Assembly (NCBI RefSeq): GCF_039535785.1
Contig: NZ_BAAAXV010000001.1
Location: 682,001 to 746,000 of the forward strand
Direction of reading: 5' to 3'
Source: Nonomuraea helvata
Lineage (GTDB): Bacteria > Actinomycetota > Actinomycetes > Streptosporangiales > Streptosporangiaceae
Length of the DNA stretch: 64,000 nt
The notes below the pieces were generated by a model, which did no database searches, was not told the origin of the DNA, and saw only the letters and a program-made list of their open reading frames with translations. A program made the translations under genes and the position numbers. This document shows, piece by piece, positions 8,385 to 16,114 of the stretch. The number at the start of each line of letters is the position of its first letter. Position 1 is the stretch's first letter.

Positions 8385-8400
8385 CTAGGTCGCTGGTGTT
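8385..8400. repeat. IS left terminal inverted repeat
   Basis: The 16-bp end pairs with 10278-10293 at 14 of 16 positions; the mismatches are the two central bases. Begins with CTAG. Confidence 0.8.
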
Positions 8401-8582
8401 AAGCGGTCGATCCCGGCCGGTTGAATCTCGATCGCGATCTGCTGAGCCGGGCCTGTGATCGAGCTTGGGTGGCCCGGCCTTTGCGGGGTTCGGGTCAGCC
8501 CTGCTCTGCCGAGTTATCCACAGGGGTTCCGAAGGGTGTCCGCTGGCCTTCCGTAACCGTGGCGTGCGGTTGTTCTCCCTGG

Positions 8583-10196
8583 TCAGGCCATTGTCGCTGC
8601 CCATCGCCCGGTTGAGGTGGAAGTAACGCCGAGCACCGCCAGGCGTGCCAGGTTGACAGCGGCGGCCAGCAAAGAAAAGTCCGCGTCGACTTTGGCGGTG
8701 CCGCGCATGCGGGCGCGGCGTCCGCCATGCCGTCGCCGCATCAGATGCGCGATCTTGCGTTCGACCTTGGGCCGGGTGGCGCGGTATCGGGCCAGCCAGC
8801 CGGGATCGGCACTGTTGGCCCGGCCCCGGGCCAAGTGTGCCTCGTGCGGGCTGAGGTTGATGTCGCGGCCGTCCTTGGCGGTGGTGCACCGCTCCCGGAG
8901 CGGGCATCCCGCGCATGCGGAGCCGAAGGCCGCCACGCCACTGCCATTGCGATGCCAGCGGATCTCCTTGACGATCTGGTTCGGGCAGATCACCCGCCCG
9001 GCCTCCAGATCGACGGTGAAGGCATCCTTGGTGAAGCGACCTCCGGGCGCGCTGGAGGGCTGCGTCTTGACCATCGCCTCGATTTGCGCCCGGTCGAGCT
9101 TGGCAAGCATCGGCCCGGTGCCGTAGGCGGCATCACCATAAACCTCGGCCTGCTCGGCCTGCTCGGCCTGCTCGGCCTGCTCGGCCTGCTCGGCCTGCTC
9201 GGCCTGCTCGGACAGGAGGTCAGCCAGGAGTTCGGCGGCCGGTTCGGCATCGCCCACGTTGCCTGCCGTCACCCGGGTGGCAGTGATGATCTCGCTGTCG
9301 GGGTCTTCGGCGATGTGGCCTTTGTATCCGTCGAACGAGCGCTCCACCGTCTTGCGGCCGTGTCGCGCCTCGGCATCGACGGTGGAGATGACACGGTCCT
9401 TGGCCACCTTGCGGGCGATCCGAAACACCCCGTCCTCGCCGTGCTGCAGGTCCTGGCCGAGCACGGTGGCCAGCAATCGTGCCGCCTGATCGACCTCCTC
9501 AGCCACCTTCCGTCCGTCCAGCACGGCTAGCAGCGCGAACCCATCGCGGGCCCGCGAGTCGATCAGCGCCTCCCGCTCCGCTTGTTCGGTCCAGTCGATG
9601 ACCGGCTTACCGAGATCGGTGTAGGCGTCCCCGCTGGAGATCACCGCCCGCAGCGCGACCCGCAACTCCCGGTCGGAGGCGCGCAGCACGCCCCGGATCG
9701 CCGAGCGGATCAGCGTGATGGTGTCCTGGGTGGCCACCGCATCATAGATCGGTGCCGAGTCCAGCACCCGCTTGCGGCCGATCAGCCCGGCCCGGGCGGC
9801 CACCTCCACGGTCCGCTCGAAGATCCGGTCTGGCCGGTCGGAGGCGGCCAGCCGGGCCCGCATGTCCACCAGCACGGTGTGCACGAACCCTGGATGGTCG
9901 AAGTCCAGCCCGCCGGCGGCGTACTTCCACCGCACATCGAAGGCGAACCGATCCACCGCCTCGCGATCCGACAGCCCCTCCAGCCGCTGCAGCACCATCA
10001 CCACCGCCACGATCATCGGCGGCACCGACCGGCGCCCATCCTCAGCGAACAGGTCGGCGAACATCTCGTCCGGAAACAGATTCCGGCACTCACGGTGCAG
10101 CACCGTGTAGATCGAGTTCGGCGCCAGCCGACCCTCGACAAAACTCACCGTGGAAGACAGCAACCCCGGCTGCATCGGAGTCTGGCCCACTGCCAT
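8583..10196 (-). CDS. IS1182-family DDE transposase
   Basis: A 537-aa transposase. Seen: an N-terminal DUF772-type domain (about 30-115, PPMIVAVVMVLQRLEGLSDREA), candidate acidic residues Asp146 (RVLDSAPIYDA), Asp355 (YGDAAYG) and Glu452 (LSPHEAHL), a Cys cluster (Cys404, 428, 431, 437) that may bind zinc, and a C-terminal basic region with RKIAHLMRRRHGGRRARMRG. Residues about 330-351 are a run of Glu-Gln-Ala triplets just before the Asp355 motif, encoded by a 9-bp tandem repeat. ATG 10196 was chosen because GGGGAG lies 9-10 nt upstream; the frame is open to 10247. No frameshift or stop was found. Confidence 0.92.
   Translation of the reverse strand: MAVGQTPMQPGLLSSTVSFVEGRLAPNSIYTVLHRECRNLFPDEMFADLFAEDGRRSVPPMIVAVVMVLQRLEGLSDREAVDRFAFDVRWKYAAGGLDFDHPGFVHTVLVDMRARLAASDRPDRIFERTVEVAARAGLIGRKRVLDSAPIYDAVATQDTITLIRSAIRGVLRASDRELRVALRAVISSGDAYTDLGKPVIDWTEQAEREALIDSRARDGFALLAVLDGRKVAEEVDQAARLLATVLGQDLQHGEDGVFRIARKVAKDRVISTVDAEARHGRKTVERSFDGYKGHIAEDPDSEIITATRVTAGNVGDAEPAAELLADLLSEQAEQAEQAEQAEQAEQAEQAEVYGDAAYGTGPMLAKLDRAQIEAMVKTQPSSAPGGRFTKDAFTVDLEAGRVICPNQIVKEIRWHRNGSGVAAFGSACAGCPLRERCTTAKDGRDINLSPHEAHLARGRANSADPGWLARYRATRPKVERKIAHLMRRRHGGRRARMRGTAKVDADFSLLAAAVNLARLAVLGVTSTSTGRWAATMA
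9144..9206 (+). repeat. Seven tandem 9-bp repeats inside the transposase gene
   Basis: CTCGGCCTG is repeated exactly seven times with no base change. On the coding strand each unit encodes Gln-Ala-Glu, giving a 21-residue in-frame run. Perfect identity suggests recent slippage, and copy number probably varies between copies of this IS. Confidence 0.9.
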
Positions 10197-10277
10197 CGCT
10201 CGGTCTCTCCCCGCTCCCGGTGACCAACACCGATCACCATGGCACAACAGGCGAGACCGACGCGAGATAGATCAAAA

Positions 10278-10293
10278 AACACCAGTCACCTAG
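10278..10293. repeat. IS right terminal inverted repeat
   Basis: Reverse complement matches 8385-8400 at 14 of 16 positions and ends in CTAG. The 10294-10346 stretch to the next stop codon is non-coding flank. Confidence 0.8.
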
Positions 10294-10346
10294 AACGAGC
10301 GCAGCCCGCGCAGGACGATCTCGACGCGGGCGACGCCTCGGCGGGT

Positions 10347-12125
10347 TCAGCGGGTGAGGCGCCAGACGCGGAGCGAAGGCCCGTCGCCGGGCAGCACGTC
10401 CCCGTCCTCGGCGTTGTAGACACCCAGGGCCCGTACGCCGAGGTGGAGCGGCGCGCCGGGCGCCCGCCGCACGCACACCAGGATCGACTCCTCGTACGTC
10501 TCGCGCGCGAAGACCAGGCAGTCGGCGTCGGCGTGCAGCCAGCGCAGGCCGCCGTGGCGCAGCGCGGGCTCGGCGCGGCGCAGCCCGAGCAGCTCGCGGT
10601 AGGCCGCCAGCGTCGCAAGGTCCTGGTCCGCGGGCCGGTTCCAGGGCATCGGGGTGCGGGAGTGCTCGCCGTTCACGCCGGTCAGGCCGAACTCGCTGCC
10701 CGCGAACACCATCGGCGTGCCCGGCAGCGTGGCCTGGAGCCCGAGCGCGAGCAGGTGGCGCTCGCGCGAGCCGGTGACGGTGCGGATGCGGGGCGAGTCG
10801 TGCGAGTCGAGCAGCTGCCAGGAGTGCACGAGCGAGCGCCACGACATGTGGGACGCGAACGACCTGAACGTGGCGAGCGTGGCCAGCCCGTCGCGTGCCG
10901 GCACGCCGCCCGGCACGCCGAGGAAGTGGTCCAGGTCCAGCTCGGGCCCGCGCAGCCAGGTCCAGACCGGACGGGTGAAGCCGCCGTAGTTCATGGTGCC
11001 GTGCCAGCCGTCGCGGTCGAGGTCGCTCGAGGCGTCGTGGTTGTGCTCGGCGATGAACGCGGCGTCGGGGCCGAGCTCGGCCCGGAGCATGGCGGCGACC
11101 TCGTGGGTGCGGTCCTCGGCGCCGCGCCTGCCGGTCATGTTGGCCACGTCCACGCGCCAGCCGTCGAGCGGCCCCAGCCACTTCTTCAGCACCGCCCGCA
11201 TGCTCGAGCGGACGAGCTCGCTGCCCCAGTTGAGCTTGGGCAGCGTCTTGACGCCCCACCAGGACTCGTAGTCGCCGGTGTCGGGGTCGAAGGAGAACAT
11301 CTCGCGCTCGACCGCGTTCACGTCGGACACAGCCGCGGTGAACCATTCGTGCGTGTCGCCGCAGTGGTTGGTGGTGATGTCGCCGAGCAGCCGCATGCCG
11401 CGCGCGTGCAGCGCGCCCGACAGCCGGTGCAGGGCCTCGTCGCCACCGAGCAGCGGGTCCACGTGCTCGAACGTGGAGGCGTTGTAGCGGTGGTTGGAGC
11501 GGGCGGGGAAGATCGGCGTCAGGTACACGGTGTCGGCGCCGAGACCCTGGATGTGGTCGAGCCGCTGGGCGATGCCGTCGAGGTCGCCGCCGTAGAACTG
11601 CTCGGAGGTGCCGGGCCCGCTGGGGATGACCGGGTCGCGGTCCCAGTCACGCGGCAGCGCCCAGTCGGGCGGGTCGGGCATGAGCCCGGAGCGATCGAAG
11701 CGGTCGGGGAAGATCTGGTAGACGACCGCGTCCGACATCCACGAGGGCGGCGCCTGGTGGCACACGAGCCGGAAGTCGCCCGCGTCGGTCACGTCGTGCG
11801 TGACGAGCCCGGCCGCGGTCAGCCACGCCTGGCCGCCCCCGCTGTGGAGCAGGAAGCGGTACGGAGTGACCGGGTTGACCGCGGTGATCTCGGCCCGCCA
11901 CCAGACGTCGGTGCCGCCGTATCCGCCGACGTCCCGCCGCGACGGGTCCGGCGCCGCCTCCGCGTAGCGCGGCTCCCCGTCGTGCACGGTACGTACGTGC
12001 ACGCCCGTGACCCCGGCGGCGAGCGGCGCCCGCAGCCACAGCGTCACCCGCGAGCCCACGACGGGTTCCTGGTCGGAGACGTACAGAGCTGAGCCGTCGT
12101 GATGCGGCTCCCCGATGAAGCGCAA
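10347..12125 (-). CDS. GH13 alpha-amylase-family enzyme (maltodextrinase/neopullulanase/alpha-glucosidase type)
   Basis: A 592-aa cytoplasmic GH13 enzyme that hydrolyses alpha-glucans taken up as maltodextrin. Seen: an N-terminal beta-sandwich (about 1-120) as in maltogenic amylases and neopullulanases, then the TIM barrel with region I GDITTNH (249-254), nucleophile Asp326 in GWRVDVAN, acid/base Glu360 in FIAEHNHD and Asp443 in LDSHDSPR. The start is a TTG at 12125, 5 bp after the malG stop, with AAGGGATAGG upstream; ATG starts in frame exist only inside malG. Last gene of malE-malF-malG-amylase, the same order as the Streptomyces malEFG-aglA operon. No signal peptide. Confidence 0.88.
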   Translation of the reverse strand: MRFIGEPHHDGSALYVSDQEPVVGSRVTLWLRAPLAAGVTGVHVRTVHDGEPRYAEAAPDPSRRDVGGYGGTDVWWRAEITAVNPVTPYRFLLHSGGGQAWLTAAGLVTHDVTDAGDFRLVCHQAPPSWMSDAVVYQIFPDRFDRSGLMPDPPDWALPRDWDRDPVIPSGPGTSEQFYGGDLDGIAQRLDHIQGLGADTVYLTPIFPARSNHRYNASTFEHVDPLLGGDEALHRLSGALHARGMRLLGDITTNHCGDTHEWFTAAVSDVNAVEREMFSFDPDTGDYESWWGVKTLPKLNWGSELVRSSMRAVLKKWLGPLDGWRVDVANMTGRRGAEDRTHEVAAMLRAELGPDAAFIAEHNHDASSDLDRDGWHGTMNYGGFTRPVWTWLRGPELDLDHFLGVPGGVPARDGLATLATFRSFASHMSWRSLVHSWQLLDSHDSPRIRTVTGSRERHLLALGLQATLPGTPMVFAGSEFGLTGVNGEHSRTPMPWNRPADQDLATLAAYRELLGLRRAEPALRHGGLRWLHADADCLVFARETYEESILVCVRRAPGAPLHLGVRALGVYNAEDGDVLPGDGPSLRVWRLTR

Positions 12126-12130
12126 TGAAC

Positions 12131-12970
12131 CTATCCCTTGACAGCCCCGGCGGTGAGCCCGGAGACGATGTACTTCTGCAACCAGAGGAACACACCCACC
12201 GTGGGAATGGCGGTAAGCAACGTGCCCGCGGCGAACATGCCGAAGTTGGCGTTGCGGTGGTCGCCGGCGATCATGCCCCACATGCCGACGGCGAGAGTCT
12301 TGCTCTCGGTGTCGCGCAGGAACACGTTCGCCATGAGGAACTCGCTCATCGTGCCGATGAACGCCAGCAGCGCGGTGACCGCGAGGATCGGCGTGACCAG
12401 CGGCATGATGACCCGCCAGAAGATCTGCGCGTGCGTGGCGCCGTCCACGGTGGCGGCCTCGTCCAGCTCCTTCGGCACGGTGTCGAGGAAGCCCTTCATC
12501 AGCCAGGTGTTCACACCGAGCGCGCCGCCCAGGTAGAGCAGCATGAGGCCCCACACGGTGTTGAAGCCGAAGGCCGGATACAGCTCGGTCACCCTGGTGA
12601 AGATCATGAAGATCGTCACGATGGCCAGGAACTGCGGGAACATCTGGATGAGCAGCAGCGCCAGCAGCCCGACCCGGCGGCCCGCGAAGCGCATGCGGCT
12701 GAAGGCGTACGCGGCGAACATCGACAGCAGCAGGCTCGCGAACGACGACATCAGCGCGATGGACACGGAGTTGAAGAACCACCGGCCGAACGGGTAGCTG
12801 TCGGAGCTCAGCAGGTTGGCGAAGTTGGCCAGGCTGGCGCCGGTCGGCAGCAGGCTGGTGGAGGCCAGCGTGCCCAGGGGGTTGATCGCGGCCGAGATCA
12901 CGAACAGGATCGGGAAGAGCGCGAACGCGCACACGACCAGCACGAAGACATGCCTGAGGGCGACTTTCAC
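12131..12970 (-). CDS. malG: Maltodextrin ABC transporter permease MalG
   Basis: A 279-aa inner-membrane permease with about six predicted membrane spans. Seen: the cytoplasmic EAA loop KELDEAATVDGATHAQIFWRVIMP (key residues E-A-A, D-G-A) that docks the ATPase, and the C-terminal SGLTAGAVKG tail typical of MalG. The frame is open far upstream, but GTG 12970 overlaps the malF stop by 4 bp (GTGA), which marks translational coupling. No MsiK-type ATPase is encoded here; in actinomycetes one shared ATPase usually serves such transporters from elsewhere. Confidence 0.92.
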   Translation of the reverse strand: MKVALRHVFVLVVCAFALFPILFVISAAINPLGTLASTSLLPTGASLANFANLLSSDSYPFGRWFFNSVSIALMSSFASLLLSMFAAYAFSRMRFAGRRVGLLALLLIQMFPQFLAIVTIFMIFTRVTELYPAFGFNTVWGLMLLYLGGALGVNTWLMKGFLDTVPKELDEAATVDGATHAQIFWRVIMPLVTPILAVTALLAFIGTMSEFLMANVFLRDTESKTLAVGMWGMIAGDHRNANFGMFAAGTLLTAIPTVGVFLWLQKYIVSGLTAGAVKG

Positions 12971-14535
12971 GCGTAGACCTCCTCCTGCTTGCGGGTGCGG
13001 CGGAACGCCACGGCTGAGATGAGGGCCACGATCGCGAAGATGAACACCGAGATCGCCGCCGCGAAGCCGAACTGCGCGCCGCCCGCCCCGAACGCCAGCC
13101 GGAACGTGTAGGTGATCAGCAGGTCGGTGGCGCCCACCTGCGGGCTGTCCGCCGGGAACGGCCCGCCGTCGGTGGTGAGCGCGATCGCGTTGAAGTTGTT
13201 GAAGTTGAAGGCGAACGACGAGATCAGCAGGGGCGTGAGCGCGACCAGCAGCAGCGGCAGCGTCACCCGGCGGAACGCCTTCCACGGTGTGGCCCCGTCG
13301 ATGGCCGCCGCCTCGGTCAGCTCGCGCGGGATGGCCTGCAGCGCGCCGGTGGTGACCAGGAACATGTACGGGAAGCCGAGCCACACGTTGACCAGGATCA
13401 CGCCGAACCTGGCGGTGCCCGGCTCGCCCAGCCAGTCGACGTTGGCCCCGAGGAGCTGGTTGATCAGGCCGAAGTCACGGTTGAACATGTCGCGCCACAC
13501 CAGCAGCATGGCGAAGGCGGGCATCGCGTACGGCAGGATCAGCGCGATCCGGTAGAACCGGGTGCCGCGCATCCGCGGATGGTGCAGCGCCAGCGCCACC
13601 GACATGCCGAGCGCGAACGTGCCGAGCACGGAGGCCAGCGCGAAGACCAGGTTCCAGCCCAGCACCCCGGCGAAATAGCCCGAAATAGTGGGATTAGTCA
13701 GCACGCGGGCGAAGTTGCCGAGCCCGACGCCGACCTGCCAGCCCTGCGCCAGGTGCTCGCCCTTGGCGTTGACGAAGTACCCCTGCCCCTCGTCGGCCTT
13801 CCAGGTGTCGCCGTTGCCGCGCACGCAGTCGCAGCCGGCGTCGTACACGAGCGCCGCCTTGCCCTCGACGGCCCGGCTGAGCCCGTTCGCCTTGATCACA
13901 CCGTCGGCGGTGGGCACGGCCAGCGCGGAGATCTCCTTGCCGCGGGCGGCGGCCTCGGGCGCCTTGAGCACGGTCAGCCCGGGCGCGCTCAGCACCTTGC
14001 CGGTGACGCCGACCTGGGCGCCCGCCAGCGGCGACAGCCCTTTCGCGTCGCCCAGGCGCACCTGCTTGGTCTTCGGGTCGACCAGCAGGAACACCAGCTC
14101 CTCACCGCGCAGCGCGGCGGTCAGGGAGTACTCGGGCGAGCCGGGTGCCTGCCGCACGGAGCCGGTCTCGATGGCGGTGACCGCGGCATCCTTGTCGCCG
14201 CGGTGGCCGTCGCCGAAGTTCGTGAACGCGGTGGTCACCGTGTAGGCGACGGGGAACATCTGGAACGCGATGAGGAAGACGGTGCCCGGGACGAGATATT
14301 TGGCCGGGACGAAGCGGCGGGTCAGGTAGAGGAACGCGATGGCCGCACTGGCGGCGCACAGCAGCGCCAGCGAGACCCAGGACCCGGCGGCCACCAGCGG
14401 CGGCACGGCGTAGAGCAGGATCGCGGCGGTCACGGCGAGCACCGCGACCCTGCTCACCACGAACGCCGTGGTGATCTCCCGGCGGGGCCGTGGAGACGTC
14501 TCGGTCTCCACGGCTTCGCGCACGTCGAGCGCCAT
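12967..14535 (-). CDS. malF: Maltodextrin ABC transporter permease MalF
   Basis: A 522-aa permease. Seen: three N-terminal hydrophobic segments (about 25-110), a large extracytoplasmic domain (about 125-290) like the P2 loop of E. coli MalF, further membrane spans, and the EAA loop RELTEAAAIDGATPWKAFRRVTLP. The extracytoplasmic part holds a close Cys pair (GCDCV). ATG 14535 begins 2 bp after the malE stop codon, so the two genes are coupled. Works with MalG as the channel for maltose and maltodextrins delivered by the MalE lipoprotein. Confidence 0.92.
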   Translation of the reverse strand: MALDVREAVETETSPRPRREITTAFVVSRVAVLAVTAAILLYAVPPLVAAGSWVSLALLCAASAAIAFLYLTRRFVPAKYLVPGTVFLIAFQMFPVAYTVTTAFTNFGDGHRGDKDAAVTAIETGSVRQAPGSPEYSLTAALRGEELVFLLVDPKTKQVRLGDAKGLSPLAGAQVGVTGKVLSAPGLTVLKAPEAAARGKEISALAVPTADGVIKANGLSRAVEGKAALVYDAGCDCVRGNGDTWKADEGQGYFVNAKGEHLAQGWQVGVGLGNFARVLTNPTISGYFAGVLGWNLVFALASVLGTFALGMSVALALHHPRMRGTRFYRIALILPYAMPAFAMLLVWRDMFNRDFGLINQLLGANVDWLGEPGTARFGVILVNVWLGFPYMFLVTTGALQAIPRELTEAAAIDGATPWKAFRRVTLPLLLVALTPLLISSFAFNFNNFNAIALTTDGGPFPADSPQVGATDLLITYTFRLAFGAGGAQFGFAAAISVFIFAIVALISAVAFRRTRKQEEVYA

Positions 14536-14537
14536 GA

Positions 14538-15818
14538 TCAGTGCTTGAGCGAGCCGTCGATGGCCTTCTGCGCGGCCGCGGCGGCCTTGGGCGCGTCGCC
14601 GCCCTTGACGACGGCGTTCTCGGCGATGCCGAACGGCTCCCAGATCGCCGCCATCTCGGGGATGGCCGGCATCGGGATGCCGTCCTTGCCGGCGTCCATG
14701 AACTTGACGGCGTCCGGGTCGCTCGCCTGGACCTCCTGGAGGGCGGCGGTCAGCGCCGGGGGCCGCGGGTCGGCCTCGTACAGCGCCTTCGCGACGTCCT
14801 TGTTGGTCACGTAGTTGGCCACGAACTCCTGGGCCAGAGCCTTGTTCTTGCCCTTGGAGGCCACGAAGAACGTCTGCACGCCGACGAACGGGGTGGCGGG
14901 CTTGCCGTCCTTGAACGCCGGGACGGCCGAGATGTCGTACGTGATGCCGCCCTTCTTGACCTCGCTCATCGCCCACGGGCCGGAGATCAGGTAGGCGCAC
15001 TTGCCGGCGGCGAAGTTCACGATGTAGTTCTCGTTCGTGATGGACGTGCGCAGCGCGCCGTCGCCCTTCTCACCCAGGTCCTTGAGCTTGCCGAACGCCT
15101 TGACCGAGTCGGGCGAGCCGACCAGCACCTGCTTGGCGTCGGGGTCACCGCTGGAGGTGGTGCCGAACAGCGCGCCGCCGGCGGAGGCGAAGATCGGGTA
15201 GACGTGGAAGGCGTCGCCCTTCTGGCCGACGGGGATGCAGAGCACCTCCTTGACCTTGCCGGCCGCCTTGAGCGCCTTGCCCTTGGCGATCATGTCCTCG
15301 ATCGTGGCGGGCGCCTCGGGGGCGAGCTTGGTGTTGCGGATCAGCGCGATGTTCTCCACCGCGTACGGGGCGCCGTAGATCTGCCCGTTGAACGTCACGG
15401 CCTGGATCGCCTTGGCCGAGAAGGCGGCCTTCTGCTCGTCGGTCAGCGTGACCGGGTCGATCGCGCCGTTCTGCACGAGGTTGCCGATCCAGTCGTGCGC
15501 GCCGATCATGATGTCGGGGCCGCTGCCCTGCTCGGAGGCGGTGAGGAAGGTCGTCTGGTTGTCCTTGCTGATCTCCTTCACCTCGACGGTCACGCCGTTC
15601 TCGGTGCCGAACTGGTCGGCGAACGGCTTGAGCGGCTTGACCCGGCTGGGGTCCGCCCAGATCACGAGCGTGCCGCCGCTCTTCGCCGCCGAGGTCGAGG
15701 CGGACGCACTGGGTGCCGCCGAAGAAGCCGACTGAGAAGCCGGCTGGGAACCGCCGCACGCTGTCGCGGCGAACGCGAGGGCCGCGAGAGCGGCCACACC
15801 CAGAGCCCGCATGCGCAT
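14538..15818 (-). CDS. malE: Maltodextrin-binding lipoprotein MalE
   Basis: A 426-aa solute-binding lipoprotein. Seen: basic-hydrophobic signal peptide with lipobox ending at Cys21 (LAFAATAC-GG), a low-complexity Ser/Ala linker, and the MalE/family-1 fold (TLVIWADPSRVKPLK, GPDIMIGAHDW, YGAPYAVENIALIRN, KCAYLISGPWAM). It captures maltose/maltodextrins outside the membrane for MalFG. AGGAGG lies upstream; ATG 15818 was chosen, and an in-frame ATG at 15812 has better spacing and gives nearly the same protein. First gene of the operon, divergent from an alpha-glucosidase across about 300 bp that holds two dyads. Confidence 0.93.
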   Translation of the reverse strand: MRMRALGVAALAALAFAATACGGSQPASQSASSAAPSASASTSAAKSGGTLVIWADPSRVKPLKPFADQFGTENGVTVEVKEISKDNQTTFLTASEQGSGPDIMIGAHDWIGNLVQNGAIDPVTLTDEQKAAFSAKAIQAVTFNGQIYGAPYAVENIALIRNTKLAPEAPATIEDMIAKGKALKAAGKVKEVLCIPVGQKGDAFHVYPIFASAGGALFGTTSSGDPDAKQVLVGSPDSVKAFGKLKDLGEKGDGALRTSITNENYIVNFAAGKCAYLISGPWAMSEVKKGGITYDISAVPAFKDGKPATPFVGVQTFFVASKGKNKALAQEFVANYVTNKDVAKALYEADPRPPALTAALQEVQASDPDAVKFMDAGKDGIPMPAIPEMAAIWEPFGIAENAVVKGGDAPKAAAAAQKAIDGSLKH

Positions 15819-15904
15819 GGGACCTCCTGAGGTCACGGAGGAACGGCGACGCCACGCGAGCGCCGCCGTGATGAGAAAGCCGAACGTTTCCGGGACGTTA
15901 GCGG

Positions 15905-15938
15905 CTCTTTGCAAGAATTGGAAGAACTTGCGAAAGAG
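15905..15938. promoter_or_regulatory. Candidate mal-operon operator, malE side
   Basis: CTCTTTGCAAG (15905-15915) and CTTGCGAAAGAG (15927-15938) form an inverted repeat with a one-base insertion in the right arm. The CTTGCAA/CTTGCG core resembles LacI-family MalR sites of Streptomyces. It lies 87-120 bp upstream of malE. Confidence 0.5.
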
Positions 15939-16023
15939 CGTTACACGATCCTCACCGCGGACACCGGCGCCGGGGCTGCACCCTCATCGCGAACACCGCT
16001 ACCGGACGGCTTGAGGTGACTTC

Positions 16024-16044
16024 TGCAACTTTCCGCAAGTTGCA
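16024..16044. promoter_or_regulatory. Candidate mal operator, alpha-glucosidase side
   Basis: TGCAACTT-TCCGC-AAGTTGCA is a perfect 8-bp inverted repeat with a 5-bp spacer, 70-90 bp upstream of the alpha-glucosidase start. It shares the TTGCA core with the dyad near malE, so one regulator could control both directions. No LacI-type regulator is encoded beside it. Confidence 0.55.
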
Positions 16045-16114
16045 CTTGACCCTCGCAAACCGGCGCGACATCCTTCACCAGAACATCACCGACATCTCAC
16101 GCAAAGGGACAGCC

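Larger units (their letters stand above)
8385..10293. mobile_element. IS1182-like insertion sequence
   Basis: A 1.9-kb element with one transposase gene read leftward. The ends CTAGGTcgCTGGTGTT (8385-8400) and the inverse complement of 10278-10293 match at 14 of 16 positions. The outermost 4 bp are CTAG on both sides, so they may be a 4-bp target duplication instead; the element proper would then be 8389-10289. Inside the left end, 8401-8582 is non-coding. The transposase frame is complete, so the element may be active. It landed in the 5' region of the small gene at 8070-8375, next to the tail of the maltodextrin operon. Confidence 0.85.

Noticed and set aside
9144..9206. Tandem 9-bp units, considered as a CRISPR array or phage repeat
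   Set aside because: Contiguous in-frame Gln-Ala-Glu codons inside the transposase with no spacers.
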